Shown here: positions 36,619 through 49,289 of the stretch, piece by piece | How positions within the stretch are numbered: position 1 is the stretch's first letter | Layout of the letters: every line of letters starts with the position of its first letter | Origin: Desmodus rotundus | Lineage: Eukaryota; Chordata; Mammalia; Chiroptera; Phyllostomidae | Assembly (NCBI RefSeq): GCF_022682495.2 | Contig: NC_071390.1 | Location: 106,130,294-106,194,293, forward strand | Length of the DNA stretch: 64,000 bases | Direction: 5' to 3' | Made by a program: the position numbers and the translations under genes | Notes under the pieces: model-generated | Databases searched by the model: none | Seen by the model: the letters and a program-made list of their open reading frames with translations, nothing else | What the model was told of the DNA's origin: nothing

Positions 36619-37819
36619 GAAAACAGTACCATAAATATTCTCGTCAATATAGACAGCTAAATTTAACATTATCAGTTAATTATTTGCCATCCTGGGCTCA
36701 TACCTTAGTCTCTCAAGGATGTCAGATATGAGTCCGTATCTGAGAAATAAAATAACTCTTGATGTGCTTAGAAGTATTCTGGCTTCATTGAGCTAAGAGC
36801 CAGACACAAGTGATGGTAAATTAAAAAAATACACCCCCCCACACACACCGATTGATTGCCTTTGGTGATACTTGGGAAGCAATGGCTGATGTGTGGTGAG
36901 CAAATCTTTTAAATTCCTGAATTACTTTATTGATAATGCACCTTTCCTCATCTACCATCTGACTGCTTGAGTTCACTTAACATTAGATAATGCCTGAACC
37001 CGTAGGAGAGTAAAATATAGCTTTGTTTCCTCTTTATTCTGTTAAGGAGTTACTATACTCCCCTAAAAGGAACTCATTTTTTCACAATTCCCTACATTTC
37101 CCTGAAAGTGGAGAATCAATTTACATGACTCGATTGTAGTATTTGGCTTCAGATAGTTTCAAATTAGTAATGATAAAATCATGAGAAGTTAACCTTTCTG
37201 CTCTTATTTTTCATTGGGGATAACTGAGGGCCTAACTCTTGAGGACCACAGCTAAAGAAAAGTTTAATAAGGTCTTTTGTTTTGTTCCTCTTAGCAAATG
37301 TTACAAAAGAAAGGCAAGCATTCTTAAGCAGGGTTGTACATATGGGCATCTGTATGATATCACTCTTTAAAATGTGTGTGTGTGTAGGTTACACAGTTTT
37401 TGTATATATTATATATTTAGTTAAATATTTTTTTAAAAAGCAACTGATTTGTTTTACTTGAGCACAGCACTATTTTTCAAATCTTGCATGTGAACATTTC
37501 CATAGTCCCAGTGGGAAAGTGCTATTTGGAGGACCTGCAGCGCCTGGGGCCCCCGAAGTCCTGGCTTGATATATTTATTAAACTCCGTAATAGACATCTT
37601 TTGATGTAAGATGAAAGAGGTTGGGCAGCATCGTGAGAAATGTGCAGCTCTCAAAATATTCGTAAACAAGAAAAAGTTAGGACTCCTTTAGGGGTAAAAG
37701 TCTAAACTTTATTTGGGGTAAGCATGGCAGGTGGTGGGCGATCCAATGACTGATCTTGCCCCAGGGTCACAAAATGGAAGTTCTAATGCAGTCAGCGTGC
37801 TCCACTGCATGGAGGGCAC
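36619..37819. other. Unrecognised sequence
   Basis: No gene recognised. There is a short C-run with CA repeats near 36834-36850 and a GT run at about 37374-37386. Confidence 0.3.
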
Positions 37820-38012
37820 ACCATCAACAGCACTGTGGTTAAGGATGGCATCTCTGGAGTTAGGTTACTGGCTGGATCACTCTACCCCAAGACTTCATAA
37901 CCTCTCTGTGTTACCATTTACTCAACTGTAAAATGGTGACAACAATGAGATTCTGCTCCTAAAGTCATTAGCCGCATGCCTGGCACAGAGTAAGGACTCA
38001 GTAAATGTTGAT
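37820..38012 (-). mobile_element. MIR SINE
   Basis: On the plus strand one sees 'cataacctctctgtgttacc', 'tcaactgtaaaatggtgaca', then 'gcatgcctggcacagagtaa' and 'ggactcagtaaatgttgatt'. These correspond to the reverse complement of MIR (CCTCTCTGAGCCTCAGTTTCC, CATCTGTAAAATGGGGA, TGCCTGGCACATAGTAAG, CTCAATAAATGTT). Confidence 0.7.
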
Positions 38013-38750
38013 TAAGTCATTAGGAGTTGTTTGTTGGAATACCACTGTGCTCTACATTACATATTATGGGGAACAGCTGAGTCATATTAAACACATATGG
38101 TGATCTTAGGAACAAACCCCTGCACAAATGCCACTGCACTGGACCAGGTTGATACACATGAATCATTGGAATGTTAAGTTGACAATGAGATATCACTTGG
38201 AGCACCTAAGGGCATAGAAGATCAGACAGAGAGGAGAGTGACATAAATGGACATTGAGAGAAATTTGGGATGGACTTCAAAGGACATGAGGATTTGGATT
38301 AGTGGAAGGGAGATTCTCTGGGACAGAGTAGAATGATGGATGAAAGTTACCACTGGATTGCAGACTTGCCTTTTCTGTCGTCAGATGTGGATCTGGATCA
38401 ATGTAGACTGAAGAGTCTGGTCCAAATCACGTATAGTGAGTTTCATTTCAGTCCTGTGTGCAAGGAGCATAGTCGGAATGTCCACATGGTCCAGAGGGCT
38501 TCCTGTTTCAGTGCTTCTAGTGCTTGGACCATTTCATGGGTGAGTTGGCAGTTTATGCCAAGAGTAGAAAAAAAGTTAAGGGCTATTATTCTCTTGAGAT
38601 TTATAGCCCAAGTTCATAGTCCTCACTTTAAACTTCCAGAGTCAGCCCAAGAGTTAATTAGTGATAAGGTTAATGAAATATGCTGACACCACAAGAATTC
38701 CATAAGGTAATGTCCTGGTGATATAAAAATAGGAACTTAGGCATAGAGAC
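38013..38750. other. Unrecognised sequence
   Basis: No gene recognised. The 117-codon plus-strand frame at 38333-38686 has no motif I know and no neighbouring exon signals, so I do not call it. Confidence 0.3.
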
Positions 38751-38758
38751 AAAATTGA

Positions 38759-39481
38759 GTAAGATTCTTTCCTTATCTTTAATCTCAGGTAATGTAATTA
38801 GAGAAAAGGAAAGAGTTACCTACAAAGGAGTCCCCATAAGACTAATCAGCTGATTTTTCAGAAGAAACCTTATGGGCAAGAAGGGGCTGGAAAAAAGTAT
38901 TTGATGTCATAAAAGGCAAGGACCTACATCCAAGATTACTCTATCCAGCAAAGCTATCATTTAGAATGGAAGGGCAGATAAAGCGCTTTCCAGATAAGGT
39001 CAAGTTAAAGGAGTTCATCATCATCAAGCCCTTATTATATGAAATGTTAAAGGGACTTATCTACAAAAAAGAAGAAGATCAAAACTAGGAAGAGCAAAAT
39101 GACAACAAACTCACAACTACCAACAGCCAAACTTAAAAAACAAAAACAAAAACAAAAAACTAAGCAAACAACCAGAACAGTAACAGAATCACAGAAATGG
39201 AGATCATATGGAGGTTATTCAGCATGGCTGTAGGGTTGGGGGGGGGGAAGGGAAATGGGAGAAAAGGTACAGGGAATAAGTAGCATAAATAGTAGGTACA
39301 AATAGACAGGAGGAAGTTAAGAATAGTATAGGAAAGAAAGAAGCAAAAAAACTTATATGTATGACCCATGGACATGAACTAAGGGAGGGGGAATGTGGGT
39401 GGGAAGGGGGTGCAGGGCAGAAGTAGTAAAGGGAGGGAAAATGGGACAACTGTAATATCATAATCAATAAAATAAATTTTA
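38759..39481 (+). mobile_element. HAL1-like copy with 5' inversion
   Basis: The main part (38801-39481, plus strand) covers the RNA-binding and C-terminal part of a HAL1-like ORF1 with frame breaks ('ctctatccagcaaagctatc', 'gaaatgttaaagggacttat'). A G-rich 3' UTR follows, ending 'cataatcaataaaataaatt' and an A-run. The first 42 bp (38759-38800) are inverted: they match the reverse complement of the adjoining ORF1 region. Near-identical flanks aaaattgagtaaga (38751-38764) and aaaaatgagtaaga (39482-39495) are the likely target duplication. Confidence 0.8.
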
Positions 39482-39495
39482 AAAAATGAGTAAGA

Positions 39496-40904
39496 GACAT
39501 CAAGTTAATCATAGAATAAAATAACCCAGATACTAGAAGGAACCCCTCATGTTTTATACATTAGCTACATGAGTTCTAATCACCAGGCCCACAACCTTTG
39601 CAAATATAAGTGGGCCAGATACATTTTTTTGTTTTTCCTGAATTTTTAGAGAGCAAAGCTCTCATGGTCATCAACCCTAAAAAATGTTAGAGTCCTCTTG
39701 GAATTGAACTTGCTCAGTGAATCTTTCAGTTGATCATAAATGTTGTGTCTCCTAGGTGTGAGGAGTTACTGGAACAGCAGTGCTGTGAAGGTGAAGGAAA
39801 AGGCAAGCTGTGTCTATAGACTTTAGCACCAAGAGATTTTGTTAGTGAAGAAGAGTTCACAAACTCTAGCACATCCTAATAACTCATCAGTTAAATAATT
39901 TAAACAGTGAGAATCTACTGTACGTTTAGCATTCTACATGCTATAGGGTGAAGAATCATTTTTAATTTGTTTCTTTGACTTTGCTTAAGAGATATATAGA
40001 AATGCATGGTTTTGGATTTTCCCTAAGCAACACATTTTCCTTTTTACACTACTGCAAACATTTTTCTTACAGTGCTCTGGGAGTTTTGTTGTCATGTTTG
40101 TGTCTGTTGCTATTGTTATTGTTTTAGGTGTAACTGTGGATAAAGAGATTTTAAGGACTTACATCTTTATATAATTGACTGTTAATCATTTAATTAAGCT
40201 AAATTGAAACTGAAATTAAGCTTTATAGAGAAGTAGGATAAGTCCACTGAGTCTTTTTTGGATGTAATGTGCAGATATTTTATAGGAAATCTAATTTAAG
40301 GTTACTGTTGAACCTGGATCGCAGGCAGAGGCTGTTAGTGAGTCATCATGAGTCTGGAGTCACATCCCACATCCTGGTTGCAGTAGGTTGTATGGACTTA
40401 GATTGCAACAGCAATAAAATAAGGAGTCAACACATATTATACCGTTACAGACATGTGTTACTTTGTGCTTCAGAAAAAAGATGTAGCTATTGTCATTATA
40501 CTTAATATATAGTTTAAAAAGCAAACATTCAGGGATCTCTGCAGTGAAAATTACAGAACAATTTTCAACATTCAAAATTTATTAAGATCCCCCCAAATAA
40601 GAGAATAACTTAAAATTCTGCTCCCATTTTCCAAAAAATTCATGGTTTATTGTTGTCATTTACTCAACAGAATGTGCCTAATAGTGTCAACTTTACCCAG
40701 ATGAATATCTCATTTAAAATAATTGTATGTCTTCAGAGCAATCAAAGTCTGGAATTCTGAGAATTTCAGGTTCTTGTAATAGTCAGTTAGAACTGTGAGG
40801 TGGTGTGGTAAGGTTTTGAACACTGTAAGAGTGGAATGTATTCCTGTTAATATCACCCTATTACTAGGCACTGCCCAGTCCAGTCCTTTCGACCCATCAT
40901 TGCC
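39496..40904. other. Unrecognised sequence
   Basis: No gene or repeat family recognised. Confidence 0.3.
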
Positions 40905-41550
40905 AAATTGCAGCATGTTTCACAATAGCAAAAATACAGAAACAACACAAATGCTCATTAACAGAAGAATGGATAAAGAAAAAATGGTTCATAGAGACAA
41001 TAAAAAAATAATTCACCCTTAAAGAGAAAGAAATCCCACTACTTGCAACAACATGAATGAACCTGGAGGACATTATGCTTAGTGATATAAGGCCATCATA
41101 GAAGGACAAATCCTGCACAAATCCACTTAAATGAGGGATCAAACACAGTCAAACTCACAGCAGCAGGGAATAGAGTGGTGATTGCCAAGGGATGGGAAGA
41201 GGGGACTATGGGGAGTTGCTCTCCAACAGAAATAAAAGTATGCCTATACAAGGAGAGTAAGTTCTAGATTTCTTATGTACAACATAGAGCCTCTAGTTAT
41301 AATAGGGTGTCGTGCATTATAGAACCTGCTAAGATGGCATTTCTCAGGCTGAGTACCTACCCTCCCCCAAAAGCAAGGGGACATAAATCTTTGGGAGTTG
41401 AGAGATATGTTTATGACTTTGTTTGTGGCAATAGTATCAAGTGTGTTTATGCACATGCCCAAACTCATCAAAACATATACATTAAATATGTGCAAAGTTT
41501 TGTATATTAAGTATATCTCAGTACAGTTGAAAACACAGTGTGAAAACAAA
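40905..41550 (+). mobile_element. Old LINE-1 (L1M) 3' end
   Basis: The ORF2 C-terminus is recognisable in broken frames ('tgtttcacaatagcaaaaat', 'cattaacagaagaatggata', 'acttgcaacaacatgaatga', 'gaggacattatgcttagtga'). A long L1M-type 3' UTR follows, with 'gatgggaagaggggactat' and 'tatgtacaacatagagcctc' before 'catatacattaaatatgtgc'. It is strongly diverged and ends in an A-rich stretch near 41550. Confidence 0.75.
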
Positions 41551-43486
41551 TGAACAGAAATAAAGAGAGAACTTTTAACAAGTCCATGATTAAGTCATGA
41601 CACAAGGAAGAGAAGAAGATTCTATCTGCAGAAGGAAGGGATTGCTGTGGTAGAGGAATGGAGTACACAGGAGATTCTATGTCTCAGTAGAAAGCACAGG
41701 GACTTCAGCAGCCCTGGAGACATCATTTGTCATCAATAGAAAAGACAACAGGAGATGAGAAACTTGCTTAGAAGAAGCTCATGCTTAGAGATACCTGTGG
41801 CTGAGCACAGGGAACTCATGGTAACACGAATGGGGACAAGTAGAGCATTACCCTGAGTAAGCAACAGCCTGAAGCTGAATATCAAAGGTTAGTAGATGCA
41901 AAGAGAATGCAAGTTGAGGTGAGGGGGGTTGACTAAGCAAATGCTGAATGGTGATGATTTGTGTACAAGTCCTTGCCTCTGGTTCTGTGCAAAGTAGGAA
42001 ATTGTGTCTGGGGGCTGCTGTGCCCTACAATTCCTTGTCTATGACAGATTTGACGGTCAAGGCAGAGAGACTCAGGATCATGAAGTAGTAAGTTAATGGG
42101 AATATGTGAATGGTGGAGCAATGAACTCTTCTTTCAGCAAAAAGCTTCAACCTTGTAAATACCAGTATCACTGATTGAGTTTATAGAATTGTGTTAAGTT
42201 TATACAATGACACAGAATTCACTTCTAGTCTGGCTCTGCTGTATGGTCTATAGAGATGACCTTGATGCTGACATTCCCTGGTCAGGTTCCCAGGTGCTTC
42301 ATTTAAAAAGATGGAAATGGTCCAAATGGCTTTCCTTTTTTAACTGTGGACTCTTCTTAAAGTCACTGGTGTTAGAGAAAGTCTCCGTTGAGTAGCTGTT
42401 TCTCATTAGTGCTCTTACTTGTTAGTATAAATATTGATGAAGAAGGAATGTTCCTGGATTCCAGCTCTTTTAATGTGGCAAGAGGAGTGAACAGGGGCTG
42501 CTGATGAGAAGTCTACTTGTGATTTATCTCACAAGGAGATGCTCCTTGCTCCAACTTATCACATGCTTCAGAGAGCTGCTTCTAAAGTTATTCATCTCCG
42601 GAAAGCAACCCACAAACACTCCAGTTAGTCTTTGCTCGATGGGCAGTGAAATGACAGGGGTGTTAAAGCAAGAGGGTCTGAAACCCAATTTTATAGGCAC
42701 TTGAAAACATTAAAAGGAAAAGTACTAAGACATTAGAGAAAAGCAGGAAACCTATCTTGAGACTTTTATAACACCAAGTAAATATTCAAGCAGTTTCTGT
42801 CTTGTCACCCTGCCCAATTACTGGAACAGATGAAAAGCAGTGAAATTAATTGAATGGAAATCTAAAACAAATAAAATATTAAAAAAAAAACCTTTACAGA
42901 AGTAGCCATAATGGATATGTCACTGCCACTTCAGTAAGGGGCCATGAGACAAAAGCAGGGCGGTTTGGGGGCAATTGCAAACTTTGGGCTGGGGGTGGTG
43001 CTGGTGGCTAAACTTTCACCTCCTCAGAGCAATGTCTCCACCCAGATCCTGCTCAGGTTTAACTGAAAGTTAATGCAAAGCTTTCCTCAGTGGGAGATGG
43101 TATGACAGCTGAGTCACTAACTGTTTCATCAGTTCAAACAATTTAATCTTCCTTTCCATCTTCTTTCTATATAAACAAGCAAAAAGCATTAAAAAACCTT
43201 ACACATTAAATCTATCTGGTGGTGGTGGAGAGATGTCACAGCCATAGGGACCACATCCGGCTGGTGTGTAGGAAGGGAGTGTATAAAAAATGTAGTCTAA
43301 TACTTCACTGACAAAATTTCCCCACCAAAAGAGTGCCATTTTAGTGAAATCTATAGGTCTAAAGTGCACAAATCTGCTCATGTTGCCAGAATCAGGCTGG
43401 ATACTGTTAACGTATCGGAGGGAACTCTAAGGGTGTTTCAGACTTCTGTGATAAACTTACGTCTCATCGCAATTCAACACATTCTA
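41551..43486. other. Unrecognised sequence
   Basis: No gene or known repeat recognised. The part at about 42900-43100 is somewhat richer in G+C but has no coding signature. Confidence 0.3.
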
Positions 43487-43750
43487 TATTTAGCAAAGAA
43501 TACTGAGTGACCATAATGTGTCTGGCACCGTTCTAAGCAGCTAAACACATTCAACTTAATGTAATAGTAGCCACAGACCCAAGAGGAAGGGACTACTTTT
43601 CCAAACTACTTATAAATAAAACATCTGAGACTCAGAGTCAAAAAGACTTTCTCAAAGTCATCCTGTAGTCAACAGTGCAGCCTGGATTCAAGTTCAGCTA
43701 TCTGTTCCCAAATCCTGATCTTTTAACGGTCAAGAAATATTGCCTGACTA
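43487..43750 (+). mobile_element. MIR SINE, long copy
   Basis: The plus strand follows MIR nearly end to end: 'gtgtctggcaccgttctaag', 'ttcaacttaatgtaatagta', 'acatctgagactcagagtca', 'tctcaaagtcatcctgtagt', 'gcagcctggattcaagttca' and 'cctgatcttttaacggtcaa'. It is old and diverged but the order is intact. Confidence 0.75.
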
Positions 43751-44117
43751 AAACCTGTGTTTAACAACTTCTGACTAGTTGTTGTGGGATGTGAATAAAA
43801 CGCTGTATTGTTCCTGGACTAAAGGAGATTACTAGAGTTTAAGGGTATCTAAATCTACCCATCTGCAGATAAATCTATGTATCTGTATATAAGTATACAT
43901 GCATACGTAAACTACCTTGCATGTGTATATATACACACATATAAATACAATACATTTACATCTCTCTATGTAGAGAGATACTGATTAATACAGAAACTGC
44001 AATAGGTCTAGATCTAGTTAGACACCTTCACATTCAAAGAAGAATCTCATTCTAAAAGAGAATCTTTTAGCTGCCTTCTGGAAGCACACTGCCATGGTCC
44101 AAAGAACAAACTCTTTC
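43751..44117. other. Unrecognised sequence with a TA/CA tract
   Basis: There is a TATATACACACATATAAATA-type tract at about 43926-43946. Nothing else is recognised. Confidence 0.4.
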
Positions 44118-44499
44118 TTTTTTGGTTTTCATTGAATTTGTTAGGGTGACATTGGTTAATAAAATTGTATAGGTCTCAGGTGTATGATTATATAATACAT
44201 AATTTGTATATTGTATTATGTGTTCACTCCCCAAGCCAAATCTCCTTCTATCAGCCTTTATCTCCCCATACCCTGTTCTACCTCTGCCCCACCACACTGT
44301 CCCTCTGGCAATCACCATACTGTTGTCTGTGTCCACGAGGGTTGTTTTTTCTTAATTCCTTCACATTTTTTAACCAGCAAGAAAAACCAGCCTCCCCTCT
44401 GAGAACTGTCAGTCTTTATTCTAGGAATCTGTTTCTATTTGTTTGTTTGTTTATTTTGTTCATTAGATTCCACATATGAGTGAAATTATATGATACTTG

Positions 44500-47400
44500 T
44501 CTTTCTCTCACTGGCTTATTTCAATTAGCATAATGCTCTCTAGGTCCATCCTTGCTGTCGTAAAGGGTAACATATTCTTCTTTTTTGGCTGCCGAACAGT
44601 ATTCCATTGTGTAAATGTACCACTGCTTTTTTTTAATCCACTCTTCTACTGAATTTTGGTATATTATAAATAACATTGCAATGAACATATGGGTACATAT
44701 ATTCTTTTGAATCAGTGTCTTGGGTTTTTTAAAATATATTCCCAGAAGTGGAATCACTGTATCATAAAGCAGTTTTCCATACTGCTTTCCACAGTGGCTG
44801 CACCAATCTGCATTCCCAGCAACAGTGCACTAGGGTTCCCTTTTCTCCACATCCTCAACAACACTTGTTGTTTGTTGATTTATTGATGACAGCCATTCTG
44901 ACAGGTGTGAGGTGGATTGCATTATGGCTTTAATCTACATTTCTCTGATGATTAGTGACAGTACGCATCTTTCCATATTTCTATTGGCCATCTATATGTC
45001 CTGTTTGGATAAATGTATATTCAGGTCCTTCAACCATTCTTTAATTGGATTGCTTTTTTTTTCATGTTGAGTTGTACAAATTCTTTATAAATTTTTGATA
45101 CTAACCCCTTGTCAGATGTATCATTGGTGAATATGTTCTCCCATTCAGTGGGTTGTCTTTTCATTTTGTTGATGGTTTCCCTTTCTGTGAAAAAACTTTT
45201 TAGTTTGGTGTAGTCCTATTTGTTTATTTTTCTTTGGTTTCCCTTGCCCAAGGAGATAATCAGAAAATATATTGCTATGAGAAATGTCTGAGATTTTCCA
45301 GGCTATGTTTTCTTTTGGAATTGTTATGTATTCTCCATATACAATATTATGTTATCTGAAAGTAATGACAGTTTTACTTCTTCCTTTCAAATTTGGATGC
45401 TTGTTATTTCTTTTTCTGGCCTGACTGCTATGGTAAGGACTTCCACTATTATGTTGAATAAGAGAGGTAAAAGTGGACATCCCTGTCTTGTTCCAGTCCT
45501 TAAGGAAACGCTTTTGGGTTTTGCATGTTGAGTATGATGTTGGCTGTGGGTTTGTCATATATGGCTTTTATTATGTTTAGATATGTTTCCTCTAATCCCA
45601 CTTTGCTGAGAGTTTTTATCACGATGGGGACTGGATTTTATCAAATACTTTTTCTGTATCTTAGGGTATACCACGTAATTTTATCCTTCATTTTGTTTAT
45701 GTGGTGTATCATGTTTATTAATTTGCAGGAGTTGTACCAACCATGCATCCTGGAATAAATCCCAACTGATCATGGTGTATGATCTTTTTAACATATTGCT
45801 AGATCTAGCTTGCTAATATTTTGTTGAGGATTTTAGCATCTATGTTCATCAGAGATATTGGCCTATAGTTTTCTTTCTTTACAGTGTCTTTATCTGGTTT
45901 TGGAACTAAGATAATGCTAGCCTTGTAAAATGAGCTTGGGAGTGTTATCTTCTCTTGATTTTTTTGGAATAATTTGAGAACAATAGGTGTCAGTTCTTTG
46001 AATGTTTGGTAAAATTCTCCTGTTAAGTCATCTAGCACAGAACTTTTGTTTATTGAGAGGTTCTTCTTTTTTTTTTTTTTTCTGCTTTCATCAGTTATAA
46101 TCTGTCTGTTCAGATTCTCTGAGTCTTCCTGATTCAGGTTTGGAAGATTATATGCCATTTTGTCCAGATTGTCAATTTTTTAGCATGTATTTGTTTGTAG
46201 TACTTTTTTACAGTACTTTTTTTTAAAGTGTCAGTTGTCATTTCTCTCTCATTTCTGATTTTATTAATTTGGGTCCTCTCTCTTTCCTTTTTGATGAGTC
46301 TGGTTAAAGATTGTCAATCTTGTTTATCTTTTCAAAGAAATAGTTCTTGGTTTCATTGATCTTTTGTATTTTTAAGACTATTTTATTTAGTTCTGTTCTT
46401 ATCTTTATTATCTTCTTTTTTAAAACTCACTTTGGGCTTTGTAAGTTGTTCTTTTTCTAGTTCCTTTAAGTGTAAAGTTAGAATTGTTTATTTGAGTTGT
46501 TCTTGTTTCTTGAGAGAGACTTGTACTGCTCTAAATTTTCCCTCATGTGACTGTTTTTGCTGTGCCCCATAGAGTTTTGGTTGTGGTATTCTCATTGTCA
46601 TTTGTTTCAAGGTACTTCCTAATTTCTTTCTTTATCTCATTGTTGATCTATTTATTGTTTAGTAACATGTTATTTAGCCTCCATGACTTTGTGTGTTTTG
46701 GGTATTTTTCCTGTGGTTGATTTCTAGTTTAATATCATTATTGTCAGAGAAGATGCTTGATATGATTTCAATCTTCTTAAATTTATTGAGACTTGTTTTG
46801 TGCCCTAACATGTACTCTATTCTAGAAAATATTCCATGTACACTCGAAAATAAAATGTATATTCTGGTGCCTTGGGGTGACATGCTCTGAAGATATCGAT
46901 TAAATCCATCTGATCTAGTGTGTCATTTTAGACCACTGTTTCCTTACTGATTTTCTCTTGAATTGATGTCAATCATGCGGACAGGGGTGATTAAAGCCCC
47001 TACTATGACTGCTTTACTGTCAAACTCTCTCTTTATGTCCATAATGATTTGCTTTATATATTTAGATGCTCCTCTGTTAAGTGCAACATTGAAAAAGTTT
47101 ATATTGTCTTGCTGGATAGTTCTCTTTATCATTATGTAGTGTTCTTTGTTACTATAACTTTGTTTTAAAGTTTATTTTGATATAAGCATTGCTCCCACTC
47201 CAACTTTTTTTCACTTCTATTTGCATAAAATATCTATTTTCATCCCTTTGCTTTTAGTCTGTATCTTTCCTTCTGAGTTGAGTCTCTTATAGACAGCACA
47301 TCTATGGGTCTTGTATTCCTTTTTATAAAAAAAGATTTTGTCTATTTATTTTTAGAGATAGGGGAAGGGAGAGAGAAAGAGAGGAGAGAAACATCAACAT

Positions 47401-47640
47401 GTGATTGCCTCTTGCATGCCCCACATGGGGACTTGACCCTCAACCCAGGGTATGCCCTGACTAGGAATTGAACCTGAGAGCCTTTGGTTCATAGGTCAGC
47501 ACTCAATCCACTGAACCACACTAGCCAGGGCCAGGTATTCTTACCCATTAGGGTACCATACGCTTTTTGATTGGAACATTTATGTCAGTTACATTGAAAG
47601 TGATTATTGACTGGTACGTATTTATTACCATTTTGTTCTT
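44500..47640 (-). pseudogene. L1 ORF2, degenerate
   Basis: An endonuclease-region fragment (46944-47132) includes QDNINFFNVALN and FDSKAVIVGALITPV in place of the usual GDFNTPL. The reverse-transcriptase entry region (45805-46158) shows MAYNLPNLNQEDSENLNRQI, GEFYQTFKELTPIVLKLFQK and VPKPDKDTVKKENYRPISLM. The C-terminus (44521-44757) shows WIKKKQWYIYTMEYCSAAKK. The blocks sit in different frames, so the gene is dead. Confidence 0.8.
47321..47532 (-). mobile_element. VES-type bat SINE inserted in L1
   Basis: On the minus strand the SINE begins ggccctggctagtgtggttc (the tRNA-derived head with the A box). It has a B-box-like ggttcaattcctagtcaggg at about 47453-47472. A purine-rich GAGAGA tail and an A/T-rich end follow. 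Short similar flanks gtattcct (47313-47320) and gtattctt (47535-47542) may be the target duplication. VES SINEs are bat-specific, so this is one of the best clues to the host lineage. Confidence 0.85.
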
Positions 47641-47651
47641 TATAACCATGT

Positions 47652-47688
47652 TCCTCTCTTTCTTTTTCTTTCTTCCTTTTTTTCTTTC

Positions 47689-47738
<50 letters not shown>

Positions 47739-47790
47739 CCTCCCTCCCTCCCTCCCTCCCTCCCTCCCTCCCTCCCTCCTTCCCTCTCCT
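47652..47790. repeat. (TC)n / (TCCC)n pyrimidine microsatellite
   Basis: About 140 bp of uninterrupted pyrimidine on the plus strand. It runs through mixed TTTC/TTCC units, then (TC)n at about 47694-47734, then (CCCT)n to about 47779. It lies in the antisense L1 and opens long false arginine/glutamate/glycine frames on the minus strand. Confidence 0.95.
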
Positions 47791-47899
47791 TTTTACCCAT
47801 CCTACTCCTTCTTCTTCTGACCCTTCAGAATTTTTTACAATACTGGTTTGGCGGTAACCAACTCCTTCAGCTTTTTCTTGTCTGACAAGCTCTTTACTT

Positions 47900-48430
47900 C
47901 TCCTTCAAATGTAAACGATAGCCTTGCTGGGTAAACTAGTCTTGGTTGTAGGTCCTTGGTTTGCATCACTTTGACTATTTTATATCAACTCCTTCTGTCC
48001 TGAAATGCTTCTGTTGAGAAATCAGCTGCCAGTTTTATGGGAGTTCCCTTGTAGATAATTAACTGTCTTTCTCCTGTCATTTTTAAGATTCTATTTTTGT
48101 CTTTTACCTTTGCCATTTTAAATATGATGTGTCTTGGTGTGGACCTCTTTGGGTTCATCTTGTTTGGGACTTTCTGTGCTTCCTGGACTTGTGTGTTTTT
48201 TCTTCACCAGGTTAGGGACATTTTTGGTCATTGTTTCTTCAAATACATTCTCAATTCCTAGTTCTCGCTCTTCTCCTTCTGGTACCCCTATGATGCGTGT
48301 GTTGTTACACTTCAATTGTTTCAAAAGTCCCTTAAACTATTTTCATTTTTTAAAATTTATTTATTTTTTTGTTGTTCTGACTGGGTTTTTACTTCTACCT
48401 TGTCCTCCAAATTGCTGATTCAAACCTCTG
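47900..48430 (-). pseudogene. L1 ORF1 fragment
   Basis: The minus-strand block at 48118-48324 reads MKQLKCNNTRIIGVPEGEER followed by ELGIENVFEETMTKNVPNLV, the central region of ORF1p. After a frame break the C-terminal RNA-binding part can be followed toward 47900 in other frames. It is not functional. Confidence 0.7.
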
Positions 48431-49074
48431 CTTCATCAATTGACTGTTTATTCCTTCTAGTGTATTCTTCATTTCAGATATTGGAGTCTTCATTGCTGAC
48501 TAGTTCTTATTTATGGTTTCTATGCCTATAAGTCTTTTTCTGAAAATTTCTCCTGTTTTTTCATTTGGCATATGTTTCTTTGTCTCCCTATTTTGGGTGC
48601 TTCTTTTTCTTTTTATGTGTTAGGCAGATCTGCTATGACTTTCAGTCTTGGTAGGACGGCCTTATACAATAAGTGTCCCTCTGGGATCCCATGGCATACT
48701 TTCCTTGATCACCTGGGCCAGTCCTCCAGGAATGTCCCATGTATGTGTTATGTGGGCCCTCCTGTTGTAATTGAGTCTTGATTGCTATTAGCCCATTTGT
48801 ATGTGGGGTCAACCCTCAGGCTCACTGACTGTGAGAATCAACCTCAACCACAGTGTATGAGCTGCTGTGCAGGTGCTGACCATTCAGAGTGGAATTTGCA
48901 TCAGCAGGGTCTGGTGCCCGCCCAGATCTCTCTTTGGATATGCCACTTGTGAAGCTAACTGAATCCTGCTCTGATGTTGTTTGAAGTTGGCCACTGTGTG
49001 TGCTAGTTCTGGGGCCTCTTGTGAGGTTCTCTGTTGCAGGTCAATATCAGATGCTTCCTGTGACTGGCTGATAA

Positions 49075-49207
49075 TGTGGTTTTAATCTTTCATTTTGTTT
49101 ATGTGGTATATATGTTTATGCACTTAGCAATATTGTACCAACCTTGTATCCCCAGAATAAATCCCACTTGATCACAGTGTGTTATCTTTTTAATGTATTG
49201 CTGGATA
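49075..49207 (-). mobile_element. Short LINE-1 ORF2 fragment
   Basis: This segment ('attttgtttatgtggtatat' then 'ttgtaccaaccttgtatccc' and 'aataaatcccacttgatcac') is closely related to 45690-45800 of the neighbouring antisense L1 and has the same orientation. It is either a separate fragment or an internal duplication, because it lies outside the 5' end of that L1. Confidence 0.7.
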
Positions 49208-49289
49208 AAGTTTCAGAAAGCAGACTCTTGATCCTGTTTGCTTTCTGACAGACAGGACTCTGATTCTCCTTTGACCACTTAATGACCCA

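Larger units (their letters stand above)
44118..49060 (-). mobile_element. Near-full-length old LINE-1, antisense
   Basis: Reading from the minus strand, the 5' UTR lies at about 49060-48430 and ORF1 at about 48420-47900. ORF2 runs from about 47640 to 44500 and the 3' UTR ends near 44118. Order and spacing are those of a complete L1. It is split by a VES SINE (47321-47532) and a pyrimidine microsatellite (47652-47790) and has many stops and frameshifts. It belongs to an older lineage than the copy at 22740. Confidence 0.85.

Noticed and set aside
38333..38686. 117-codon plus-strand frame
   Set aside because: No known motif, no upstream promoter or splice context that I can see. The length is not unusual for chance in a 64-kb window.
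47567..47857. Serine/leucine/proline-rich frame and its antisense glutamate/arginine/glycine frame
   Set aside because: Both are products of the (TC)n/(TCCC)n microsatellite.
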